A stretch of DNA of 32,101 bases from an uncultured Ruminococcus sp. (lineage in GTDB: Bacteria > Bacillota > Clostridia > Oscillospirales > Acutalibacteraceae): contig CACYDP010000093.1 of NCBI GenBank assembly GCA_902773135.1, positions 1 to 32,101 on the forward strand. Reading direction: 5' to 3'. Of this stretch, positions 1 to 7,365 are shown in pieces (position 1 is the first letter of the stretch; the number at the start of each line of letters is the position of its first letter). The notes under the pieces are model-generated. The model saw only the letters and a program-made list of their open reading frames with translations. It did no database searches and was not told the DNA's origin. Both the position numbers and the translations under genes were made by a program.

Positions 1-430
1 GGTTGTGGTAAATTAACTGTAACACAGGTTCTTCCTATTTGCTATTCTTTTTTTCTAACTGTAACATATCAATTGTAAACCTACACTTTTACCTGCTCCC
101 TTATTATACCCTATTTGACAGCCTTCATTATACCCTATTTGACAGCCTTCGACTTTATAGCTTTACAAGTGCAGCCGGCTTTCGCTGTTTTCTATGGTCT
201 TTGCATTGCTTCTCCCCCTATCGTTTTAAAACTGCTATTTTTTTCGGTCCTTCCCGAAAAAAATTGGTACTATGACATCTGCTGACTTCTTCTTGTAACC
301 CAACCGTACATCACTGCACGGGTTAGATGGGTGTCAATCTATTGGTCCTTCACCTCAGTTACAAGAACTCCCTGATTAAGAACAGCAACCTTCCTCTCAT
401 ATATCTGCCGCATTTACACCACAGGATTCG
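1..430 (-). mobile_element. group II intron remnant (5' part and decayed ORF start)
   Basis: Read on the minus strand, about 285-250 carries a stretch I recognise from the region just upstream of group II intron maturase genes: GTCAGCAG, then GTCATAGTACC, then GGAAGGACCGAA. It is followed by a ribosome site (GGGGGAG) and ATG at about 206-204, where a maturase would start. The reading frame from that ATG begins M-Q-R-P and hits a stop at codon 5, with further stops after it, so the ORF is dead here. The rest of the element would lie beyond position 1. The right edge is unclear; I place it loosely before the pheA terminator. Recognition is from memory of intron sequences, not from an alignment. 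No convincing plus-strand gene is present in this stretch. Confidence 0.5.
103..150. repeat. perfect 24-bp tandem duplication
   Basis: Two back-to-back identical 24-bp copies, 103-126 and 127-150, each beginning ATTATACCC and ending CAGCCTTC. The unit keeps the reading frame length (8 codons), but on the minus strand each copy adds a TAG stop to the decayed intron ORF. It looks like a recent slippage duplication inside non-functional DNA. Confidence 0.9.
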
Positions 431-439
431 GGTAAACCT

Positions 440-479
440 AAAAAATATCGGTCAGACTATCAAGCCTGACCGATATTTT
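440..479 (-). terminator. terminator of the aroA-aroC-pheA operon
   Basis: A perfect stem pairs AAAATATCGGTCAG (442-455) with its complement at 466-479 around a 10-nt loop. On the minus strand it is followed by a T-rich run. It overlaps the pheA stop codon at 478-480, so translation ends inside the terminator stem. Confidence 0.85.
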
Positions 480-1611
480 ATTGATTGGGATAATTACCGA
501 GAAAAGAAAAATCTTTCAGTTCTTCCGATAATGCCGTAATTAATTTAAGTGTATCGTTGTCTTTTGCGTTTCCGTCAAAGTCAAGATAAAACATATATTC
601 AAATGATGTTCCAAATATGGGACGTGACTCAATTTTAGTAAGATTCAGCCCATGTATCGCAAAACGTCCCAAAATACTGTACAAAGAACCTTTTACATGA
701 GGAAGCGAAAAACAAAGACTGATTTTATCTGAAGTATCATCTATGTAAAGTTTTTTTGCAATTACCAAAAACCGAGTTGTATTATTGGGATTATTCTGAA
801 ATCCTCTTGCAATAACCTCCAGTCCGTATTTTTCTGCTGCATCTTCGGAACAGATTACTGCTGCATCGGTAAATTGATTTTCGGAAAGCATTTTAGCAGC
901 AGCTGCTGTACTAACATATGTTTCAGATTTCATATTTTTATGTCTTCTAAAAAAGTCCGAACATTGTGATAATGCCTGAGAATGTGAATATATTTTTTTA
1001 ATATTCTCCATTGCCGTACCGAAATTGACGGCAAGTATATGATTGACGGATATTTCGATTGATGCCGCTATATAAAACCGGTATTTGAGCATCAGGTCAT
1101 AAACATCAGTGACAGACCCTGCTGAACTATTTTCTATCGGAACCACGCCAAACTGTGCTTCATTATTTTGAATAGCAGAAAACACATCCTGAAAAGTTGA
1201 ATAAAAATCCGGCGTGCAATTCGGAAATAATTTTCTTTGTGCCTGATGTGCATAGGTACCTGAAACTCCAAAACAAGCAACTTTGATATGATTTGATTCA
1301 AACGGTACCGTATGGTCTGCCGATAAAATTTCATTTTTCAGCTTCGCACCGCTTCCCAGTAAATCGTGCTGAAGTGCCCGGCTGATTCCCATTATAACAG
1401 AATAAAGCTGCCTTGCACCACCGCCGTACACACCGCCTTTTTCTTCCACAGAATCAAGTATTTGATTTTCCCTTTCTTCATTAAAAATCGGGATTCCATT
1501 TTCCAGTTTATATTCAGCTACTCTTTTAGAACAGTCCATACGTCTTTTGAACAGTTCTATGATCTGCTCATCGATCTGATCAATTTCATCTCTGATTGGT
1601 TGTAAACTCAA
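478..1611 (-). CDS. pheA: bifunctional chorismate mutase / prephenate dehydratase (P-protein)
   Basis: Converts chorismate to prephenate and then to phenylpyruvate, the committed branch to phenylalanine, in the cytoplasm. The 377-residue protein has three domains: an AroQ-type chorismate mutase helix bundle (about 1-85), a prephenate dehydratase domain (about 110-285) with PIENSSAGSV at 158-167 and the catalytic TRF at 279-281, and an ACT regulatory domain (about 297-370) with the ESRP motif at 328-331 that binds phenylalanine. Feedback inhibition by Phe is therefore expected. The start is TTG, placed in a TTGA overlap with the aroC stop and preceded by GGAGG ten bases upstream, so translation is probably coupled to aroC. 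It is the last gene of the aromatic operon and its length is normal for the fused enzyme. Confidence 0.95.
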   Translation of the reverse strand: MSLQPIRDEIDQIDEQIIELFKRRMDCSKRVAEYKLENGIPIFNEERENQILDSVEEKGGVYGGGARQLYSVIMGISRALQHDLLGSGAKLKNEILSADHTVPFESNHIKVACFGVSGTYAHQAQRKLFPNCTPDFYSTFQDVFSAIQNNEAQFGVVPIENSSAGSVTDVYDLMLKYRFYIAASIEISVNHILAVNFGTAMENIKKIYSHSQALSQCSDFFRRHKNMKSETYVSTAAAAKMLSENQFTDAAVICSEDAAEKYGLEVIARGFQNNPNNTTRFLVIAKKLYIDDTSDKISLCFSLPHVKGSLYSILGRFAIHGLNLTKIESRPIFGTSFEYMFYLDFDGNAKDNDTLKLITALSEELKDFSFLGNYPNQ

Positions 1612-2693
1612 AGCATCTGCACCTCCGCAAGAAGATTCACTATTGCTATTGCTGCTGCTGCCTCAATAACAGGTACTGCCCTGACAACAATGCACGGATC
1701 ATGTCTGCCGTGTATTTCAAGTGTACTGTCTGTGTGATCCACAAGATTCACTGTTTTCTGAGGACGTGATATAGACGGTGTCGGCTTAATTGCTGTTCTG
1801 AATATAATAGGCATTCCTGAACTGATTCCACCCAGACTTCCTCCGTGATGATTGGTTCTGGTTTTAACAGTATCGCCGTCATAATAAAATTCATCGTTAT
1901 TTTCACTGCCCCGCATCTCAGAAGATGCAAAACCTGCACCAAACTCTATGCCCTTGACCGCCGGTATACCGAAAATCACGGAAGAAATTACATTTTCTAT
2001 CCCGTAAAACATCGGTGAACCCACTCCTGCCGGAACACCGACAACAGCACATTCAATTGTTCCACCGATACTATCAAGATTTTTCCGGCAATCCTCAATC
2101 AGATTCCGCATTTCTTCTTCTTTACTTTGATCGATCAGACCAAAAACTGTTTTTGAAAGTCTTTCCATCAGTTCCTTGGAAATATCGGTTCCATTAAAGC
2201 GTTTATCCTGTATATTTCCTATTGATGAAATGTGAGCAGCAATTTTGATTCCTCTGCGGCTAAGTATCTGACGGCATACTGCACCTGCAAAAACGATCGG
2301 TGCTGTCAATCTTCCTGAAAAATGTCCTCCGCCTCTTATATCGTTAAATCCCTTATAACGTATGTATCCTGTGTAATCCGCATGAGCAGGACGTGGATTG
2401 ACAGCGAGATTGCCATAGTCCTGTGAGCGTGTATTGGTATTTTTGATAATGGCACAAAGAGGTGCTCCCGTTGTGGTATCATTCAACATACCGGACATTA
2501 CTTCGGGAAAATCCTTTTCAAGCCGTGGCGTTGCCGCTTTATCTTTTCCCGGAGCACGTCTGCTCATCTGGAGATAAACTTCTTCAAAATCGATTTTTTC
2601 GCCTGCCGGCAATCCGTCAATGACGACCCCTATGCCGTTTCCGTGGCTTTCGCCAAAAACGGATATTTTTATTGCATTACCCCATGATGACAT
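1608..2693 (-). CDS. aroC: chorismate synthase
   Basis: Catalyses loss of phosphate from 5-enolpyruvylshikimate 3-phosphate to form chorismate, using reduced FMN. The family signatures are in place: GESHG at 14-18, RPAHADY at 101-107 and RGGGHFSGR at 120-128. The frame is open further upstream to 2792, but that extension lies inside aroA and does not resemble the family. The ATG at 2691-2693, giving MSSWGNAIK, has a strong GGGAGG site and gives the usual 361 residues. It overlaps the aroA stop by 17 bp and the pheA start by 4 bp, so the three genes form one tightly coupled operon. The reduced flavin must be supplied elsewhere; no flavin reductase domain is fused here. Confidence 0.96.
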   Translation of the reverse strand: MSSWGNAIKISVFGESHGNGIGVVIDGLPAGEKIDFEEVYLQMSRRAPGKDKAATPRLEKDFPEVMSGMLNDTTTGAPLCAIIKNTNTRSQDYGNLAVNPRPAHADYTGYIRYKGFNDIRGGGHFSGRLTAPIVFAGAVCRQILSRRGIKIAAHISSIGNIQDKRFNGTDISKELMERLSKTVFGLIDQSKEEEMRNLIEDCRKNLDSIGGTIECAVVGVPAGVGSPMFYGIENVISSVIFGIPAVKGIEFGAGFASSEMRGSENNDEFYYDGDTVKTRTNHHGGSLGGISSGMPIIFRTAIKPTPSISRPQKTVNLVDHTDSTLEIHGRHDPCIVVRAVPVIEAAAAIAIVNLLAEVQML

Positions 2694-3951
2694 CCGCTTT
2701 TCCTCCCAGTTTTTTAAAGTCCTCAAAATATGACGGATAAGATTTATTGATACTTTCCATATCCGATATAATAATATCGCCGTCACAGCCAACCGCTGCC
2801 GCCGAAAGCGACATCACAATCCGATGATCGTTATATCCTTCGGTTTCCGCACCGTGAAAAATTGGAACACCATTGATGATTAAACCGTCATCTGTTTCAC
2901 ATATATCTGCTCCGAGTCTTGAAAGTCCGTCACGCATCGCAGCAAGTCGATCACATTCTTTTATCCGAAGTCTTTCGGCACCGGAAATGACCGTTGTTCC
3001 TTCCGAAAGTGCCGCCATTACAGCAAGTGCAGGAACCATATCAGGAATATCCGAAGCATCAATATGAATTCCTGTCAGTTTGTCGTGAGTAACCGTAATA
3101 TTTCCATTTTCACTTATATCAATTTTTGCCCCAAATTTGGCATAAATATCAATACACGCCTTATCACCTTGAGCTGAATTCAAATCAAGATTATCGATTG
3201 TTATTTTTCCTCCCAATGCCGCAGCTGTCATAAAGAACGCTGCTTGTGACCAGTCACCCTCCACCGTATAATCGGTAGACCGGTACTGCTGACCACCTTT
3301 GATTTTCCAGCCTTTTGAGGTCGGTTCCGCAGATACACCAAAAGATTTCATTACAGAAAGGGTCATATCAATATAGCCCACAGACTGTGCTTCTGATGTA
3401 AGTATGATTTCACTGTCACCGTCAAGCAGCGGCAGTGAAAGAAGAAGTCCCGTTATAAACTGGGAACTAACATTTCCTGGTATTTCAAAAATACCACTTG
3501 TCAGTTGTCCCTCTATTTTCAGAGGAAGTCCACCCTCCGTAGTACATTTTACATTTTTTTTCGGCAGAGCATCAAGATAAATACCGATAGGTCTTTCCGG
3601 CAGAAGTCCTCTGCCAATAAATTCGGCATTTACCGATCCGGCAGCAGCAACCGGTATCAGAAAACGCAGTGTCGAACCGCTTTCGCCGCAGTCAAGAACC
3701 ACATCTTTATTTTGAAACAGATGTGTACCGTCAACGGTAAGCACCTTATCTTTTAAAGAAATTTCCGCACCGAGATTTTTCATACAAGATATGGTTGCTT
3801 TTATATCATTTGACAAATCTATGGGGCTGATCACGCTTTTTCCTTTGGAAAGTGCCGCACAAATAATTGCTCTGTGAGCAACACTTTTGGACGGCGGAAG
3901 CGTCACGGTACCATTAAGACTGCATGGTGAAATTTTTACTTTATGCATCAT
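2677..3951 (-). CDS. aroA: 3-phosphoshikimate 1-carboxyvinyltransferase (EPSP synthase)
   Basis: Transfers the enolpyruvyl group of PEP to shikimate 3-phosphate, the sixth shikimate pathway step. The 424-residue protein shows the substrate-binding PSKSVAHRA near residues 20-28, the LDCGESGSTLRFL signature at about 86-98, the RIKECDRL motif near 335 and DHRIVMS near 385. Two adjacent ATG codons open the gene; the first has AAAGGTG ten bases upstream. It is the first gene of the operon and sits about 35 bases below a good sigma-A promoter. The leader is too short for a T-box or other large riboswitch, so no transcript-level amino acid control is visible. Confidence 0.96.
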   Translation of the reverse strand: MMHKVKISPCSLNGTVTLPPSKSVAHRAIICAALSKGKSVISPIDLSNDIKATISCMKNLGAEISLKDKVLTVDGTHLFQNKDVVLDCGESGSTLRFLIPVAAAGSVNAEFIGRGLLPERPIGIYLDALPKKNVKCTTEGGLPLKIEGQLTSGIFEIPGNVSSQFITGLLLSLPLLDGDSEIILTSEAQSVGYIDMTLSVMKSFGVSAEPTSKGWKIKGGQQYRSTDYTVEGDWSQAAFFMTAAALGGKITIDNLDLNSAQGDKACIDIYAKFGAKIDISENGNITVTHDKLTGIHIDASDIPDMVPALAVMAALSEGTTVISGAERLRIKECDRLAAMRDGLSRLGADICETDDGLIINGVPIFHGAETEGYNDHRIVMSLSAAAVGCDGDIIISDMESINKSYPSYFEDFKKLGGKADVIMG

Positions 3952-3988
3952 TAAATCAACACACCTTTATACTTCTTTTACATCACAT

Positions 3989-4017
3989 ATCATACCATAT
4001 GCATAATAAAATGTAAA
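3989..4017 (-). promoter_or_regulatory. sigma-A promoter of the aro operon
   Basis: On the minus strand: -35 TTTACA (4012-4017), a 17-bp spacer, then an extended -10 TGGTATGAT (hexamer at 3989-3994). Transcription would begin near 3982, about 30 bases before aroA. Confidence 0.75.
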
Positions 4018-4026
4018 GCAACATAC

Positions 4027-4067
4027 TCCCCGCCTGTGCTGATACTTAGAGGCAGGGCTTTTTATTC
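4027..4067 (+). terminator. terminator-like hairpin facing the plus strand
   Basis: CCCCGCCT pairs with AGGCAGGG (one G-U pair) around a 14-nt loop and is followed by CTTTTTATT on the plus strand only. No plus-strand gene lies upstream, so if active it would block antisense transcription into the neighbouring minus-strand gene. On the minus strand the T-run is missing. Confidence 0.45.
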
Positions 4068-4085
4068 AAGTACAATATCAACATA

Positions 4086-4781
4086 TTATGCTTTCTTTTT
4101 TGACTGTAATTTTTTTCGACCGAAATTTCCCAGTGCAATTAAGCCCGCAAAAATTGCAAGCCCTCCCAAAACTGTAATCAGCAGAGAAATAAATTCGTTA
4201 AACTTCAGAATCAGCAATATAATGCCCAGTACCGTGAAAGGAATCCCTGTCGAAAAAGGAATAATAACAGTTGAAATTTTAAATTTCTCGCTGTTCTCAA
4301 TATCCATATCATTTTCTTCATCATAATCGTTATCATCTTTCGATTTCCGATTTCTGACTTTGATACGGGCAAACTGCACCACTTTATAAATACCGGTCAG
4401 TAAAAATGGAACAGACAAAATCATATAAAGAAAACCGCTGTATTCCATCGTTCTCGTCCATATCTGTGATGGATCATTAACATTGTAACAGATATCGATG
4501 GTATCTCCTATCTGCCACGATGCCTGATACTGCCTTAATAGGATGTTTTCATATTTTTTTCCGTTTGCAGTAAAAGAAACAAGCGTAGTAACCACTTCAA
4601 TATCTTCATCGTCCTCATTGTTAAAATTGACGATGACAGCACTCGTTTCCTTGCAGTCATCGGTCATTTGATCACTGTTTATGGTTATAAAAATTCCTAA
4701 AAAAAGTATCAGCAAACCTATAATGATCAGTGCTGTGCTGCCTCTCATTCCCATTCTTGAAAGTGACAGTTTGCTTTTCAC
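4086..4781 (-). CDS. DUF3592-like four-helix membrane protein
   Basis: Function unknown. About 231 residues with four predicted membrane helices near 16-34, 116-137, 170-193 and 197-219. Between helices 1 and 2 lies a soluble beta-rich segment with a pattern seen in DUF3592 proteins: an outward-facing domain ending in a 'GD-x-I-x-ICYN-x-NDP' stretch (QIGDTIDICYNVNDPSQ). A highly acidic, Asp/Glu-rich cytoplasmic loop (about 150-165) separates helices 2 and 3. The frame opens at a GTG at 4793 that is too close to the ribosome site; the GTG at 4779-4781 lies 11 bases after AAGGAG and is preferred. It is the last gene of a three-gene cassette whose first gene is also DUF3592-like, which suggests a shared envelope role. 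Confidence 0.7.
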   Translation of the reverse strand: MKSKLSLSRMGMRGSTALIIIGLLILFLGIFITINSDQMTDDCKETSAVIVNFNNEDDEDIEVVTTLVSFTANGKKYENILLRQYQASWQIGDTIDICYNVNDPSQIWTRTMEYSGFLYMILSVPFLLTGIYKVVQFARIKVRNRKSKDDNDYDEENDMDIENSEKFKISTVIIPFSTGIPFTVLGIILLILKFNEFISLLITVLGGLAIFAGLIALGNFGRKKLQSKKKA

Positions 4782-4819
4782 GATAAAATTCACTCCTTAC
4801 TTTTCACTGGGATATTATA

Positions 4820-4871
4820 AGAGCTTGTTTAAGATCTGTGCCATGCGGTACGAATATTTTAAACAGACTCT
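4820..4871. repeat. 52-bp imperfect inverted repeat, MITE- or IS-end-like
   Basis: AGAGCTTGTTTAA (4820-4832) faces TTAAACAGACTCT (4859-4871); 11 of 13 positions pair. The interior holds a second small hairpin, GTGCC-ATGC-GGTAC. It lies in the 90-bp gap between the transglutaminase lipoprotein and the DUF3592-like gene and has no T-run, so it is not a typical terminator. Confidence 0.55.
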
Positions 4872-4882
4872 AAATTCAGCAA

Positions 4883-6208
4883 TCATATTGCATTGTCCTC
4901 ATTGTCTGTATTATCTGCATTATCTGCATCATCAATACCGTCAGATACCGTACTGTCGGCATTACTGCTCTGTTCCGACGGCCCTATATATATGATCACA
5001 GTTTGTGACGGTTCATTGCTGTATGTGCTGTATCTATATGAAACAGAGGTATTGGCAAGCAAAAATTCTTTGATATATGTTTCCATATTTTCAACAAAAG
5101 AATCGTAATTTTCTTTGCTTTCGAATTTGATTGAAACATTGTCAATGATACCGTCAATAAAATGTTCAGACATCATATTCATAACAGTGGTCTTCAAATT
5201 CTCTGTTTCGCTGATATAAAGCCCATTGACTTTATGATAACTGCCTTCATCGTCATTACACTCGGGCAGTCCGATATCAATATATACTTTATCTATTTGA
5301 TGTGTATTCGATATAAATTGATCTGATACATTATAATATCCGTAAGTTGGCGGATTTTTATCATCGGGACTTGTTTTAATATTATCTGCCGTAATATCAA
5401 TATGATAATATTGACCGTTGATTTTAACAATATTCCACGAATGTTTTGTATAGACGGACTCGCTGTCCCAAAGAGGTGTTCCCGATACACAAAGACATTC
5501 TATATTAAAATTTCTCATACAGTACATAAATGATTTGCACAGTCCTTCACAGCGTGCTTTATGATTAATCAATGCACCGTATATGGAACCGGAATACGTA
5601 TCTGTTTCATCATATACTGTATTTTCAAATAAACTGTCATATACATATCTTTCTATTTCCGCTTCCCCTTTATCAGAAACAGCTGTTTTCAGATTTGACA
5701 TAAATTGGTCAATAAGGTGAAAGGCATTTTTGTATGCATCTTTTTCCATAATGTAGGAAAGACGGACTCCTGTGACATATTTTTGTTCCTCATCCGCATA
5801 CTTAGGTATATAATCTCCCGAAATTTGTATAAGTTCCGGACAATCGTAATTTAAAAGATACATCATTATATCAAGATCACTGGATTTTATTTCTGTGCCA
5901 AAATTGATGTCATCAGAAAATTCTTTGACCTTAGAATATATATGAGCAAAATATCTGAGCCTGTTATCATCAAGTTTCGGAATAAAATATTTTGTGTCAT
6001 AATCATCAATTCTTTCAATCGATTCTTCACGTGTGTCCCACGGAATTTCTTTGGATACTTCATAGATAATTTTAGTATCACTGCTTTCTGTCACATTCGA
6101 TACAGAAATTTCAGACTCTTCACTGAAATCTATATGATCATCACAGCCGCTGAACAGAAAAACAGAAGAAAGAAGAAACACAAATATGATTGTATTGATT
6201 TTTTTCAT
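4883..6208 (-). CDS. lipoprotein with transglutaminase-like (cysteine protease fold) domain
   Basis: A 441-residue secreted lipoprotein. The lipobox LFSGC places the lipidated cysteine at 22, after a short signal peptide. The C-terminal half carries a transglutaminase-core pattern with the full triad: Cys220 (ARCEGLCKSF), His256 (TKHSWNIV) and Asp271 (YYHIDIT). In bacterial surface proteins this fold is mostly a peptidase or amidase rather than a cross-linker; the substrate cannot be told from sequence. The tail after about residue 415 is a low-complexity Asp/Asn stretch, with a 9-bp repeat at DNA level. The gene starts 29 bases below the upstream proline-rich membrane protein and is probably co-transcribed with it. 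The start ATG has a modest AAGG site eight bases upstream. Confidence 0.82.
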   Translation of the reverse strand: MKKINTIIFVFLLSSVFLFSGCDDHIDFSEESEISVSNVTESSDTKIIYEVSKEIPWDTREESIERIDDYDTKYFIPKLDDNRLRYFAHIYSKVKEFSDDINFGTEIKSSDLDIMMYLLNYDCPELIQISGDYIPKYADEEQKYVTGVRLSYIMEKDAYKNAFHLIDQFMSNLKTAVSDKGEAEIERYVYDSLFENTVYDETDTYSGSIYGALINHKARCEGLCKSFMYCMRNFNIECLCVSGTPLWDSESVYTKHSWNIVKINGQYYHIDITADNIKTSPDDKNPPTYGYYNVSDQFISNTHQIDKVYIDIGLPECNDDEGSYHKVNGLYISETENLKTTVMNMMSEHFIDGIIDNVSIKFESKENYDSFVENMETYIKEFLLANTSVSYRYSTYSNEPSQTVIIYIGPSEQSSNADSTVSDGIDDADNADNTDNEDNAI

Positions 6209-6237
6209 AGCTGCTACCTTACTGTTATTGATAAATT

Positions 6238-7248
6238 TTATTGGTTTTGTGTATGAGATGCATACGGATTAGCATATGAATCGGTATTTCCGGTTGGGAA
6301 CGGTACAGGGGGTATATTAGGTGCCGAAGTATACGGATTAGCGTATGTATCGGTATTTCCGGTTGGAAACGGTACAGGGGGTGTATTTGGTGCTGAAGTA
6401 TACGGATTAGCGTATGTATCGGTATTTCCGGTTGGAAACGGTACAGGGGGTGTATTTGGTGCCGGTGCATACGGGTTAGTGTATGTATCATGATATGAAA
6501 AGGGATTCTGCTGAAGTTCGGAGGATGTATCTGAAGGATTTACAGAATCATATGAACCATAAAAACCGTCACTATTTTCCTGCCCCCCATAATCAGAATA
6601 TGCTGCATCTGCATCACAAAAAGAATCTGTTACCGAAAAATCATTGAAATCATCACTGTAATCCCTCAAGTCATGATCAAAAGGATTAGGTTCTGTTTCA
6701 TAATATTCTCTTTTTGCTATATTGGTTGCTTCTTCATCTTTTCGGTGCTGTTCTGCGATTTCGGCACGGATTTTTTTGTGATTTTCTATTTTATCGTGTT
6801 TCGTAATAAACATAATAATAGCAAGACTTCCGATCGCTAAAAAGGCAAAAAATATGTAAAACAATATTAAACCGATATTCAAAGCTTCTGCGGGTTCTAT
6901 TTGACATTCTGTGGGATTTCCTTCTTTGAAAGAAATCGTTACATCGCTTCCAATCGCAACGTTATCTGTATCACTGATGATAATATCATTATAACGAACA
7001 TCATCAAATGAAAACGACACTACTACGTTATAATGTTCAGTTGTATTCCCATGTTCATCTGTCAGCACATATGTACTCACCGAATTGACGTTTGCATTAA
7101 CATAGATTAAATCATCTTCCTTTTGCTCTTGTTTCTGGAGAAAGACCGTAGTAAATATTATCACCAAAACACTTATCACAAGAACAACGGAAAAAAATAT
7201 TTTTTGTTTCTTCGCCGAACCAAGATAATCAAGAAACTTATTAAGCAA
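6238..7248 (-). CDS. DUF3592-like membrane protein with proline-rich repeat tail
   Basis: Function unknown. About 336 residues. One membrane helix lies near 17-37, an extracytoplasmic domain at about 40-120 ends in a GSDVTISFKEGNPTEC stretch resembling DUF3592, and a second helix spans about 124-148. A long cytoplasmic C-terminal region follows. It is first charged, then Tyr/Asp/Ser/Pro-rich, and ends in three 23-residue repeats of the type NPYTSAPNTPPVPFPTGN plus a partial fourth copy. No in-frame ATG exists near the start. TTG at 7246-7248 lies eight bases after GGGAG and is the best start; the frame extends to 7263 over the ribosome site itself. First gene of the cassette, under a strong promoter. 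The proline-rich tail could be a protein-interaction segment, which is inference. Confidence 0.7.
   Translation of the reverse strand: MLNKFLDYLGSAKKQKIFFSVVLVISVLVIIFTTVFLQKQEQKEDDLIYVNANVNSVSTYVLTDEHGNTTEHYNVVVSFSFDDVRYNDIIISDTDNVAIGSDVTISFKEGNPTECQIEPAEALNIGLILFYIFFAFLAIGSLAIIMFITKHDKIENHKKIRAEIAEQHRKDEEATNIAKREYYETEPNPFDHDLRDYSDDFNDFSVTDSFCDADAAYSDYGGQENSDGFYGSYDSVNPSDTSSELQQNPFSYHDTYTNPYAPAPNTPPVPFPTGNTDTYANPYTSAPNTPPVPFPTGNTDTYANPYTSAPNIPPVPFPTGNTDSYANPYASHTQNQ
6271..6477 (-). repeat. three 69-bp in-frame tandem repeats
   Basis: Three adjacent 69-bp units encode near-identical 23-residue proline-rich blocks (PPVPFPTGNTD core). The units differ at only a few bases, and a truncated fourth unit runs to the stop. 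The high DNA identity implies recent expansion or homogenisation, and copy number probably varies between strains. Confidence 0.9.
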
Positions 7249-7318
7249 AATGGACACTCCCAATAAAATGTTTGATTGATATTCTGATCAATCTGTACTT
7301 TATAATCTGTACTTCTCT

Positions 7319-7347
7319 ATTATAACGTAATTTATCTGTTTTGCCAA
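7319..7347 (-). promoter_or_regulatory. sigma-A promoter of the DUF3592/transglutaminase cassette
   Basis: Minus strand: -35 TTGGCA (7342-7347), a 17-bp spacer, -10 TATAAT (7319-7324). It lies about 70 bases above the TTG start of the first cassette gene. Confidence 0.75.
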
Positions 7348-7365
7348 TATCAATTCAACAAAACA

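Noticed and set aside
39..275. Plus-strand open frame of 78 codons near the left edge
   Set aside because: No ribosome site and no protein-like composition; it runs antisense through the intron remnant and the 24-bp duplication.
2694..2792. N-terminal extension of aroC
   Set aside because: It lies inside aroA, has no family similarity, and a strong ribosome site precedes the internal ATG at 2693.
3952..3988. T-box or other riboswitch before aroA
   Set aside because: The predicted leader is only about 30 bases, too short for any such element.
6271..6477. Possible CRISPR array
   Set aside because: The 69-bp units are directly adjacent, in frame and without spacers; they are coding repeats. 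The 24-bp pair at 103-150 has no spacer either.
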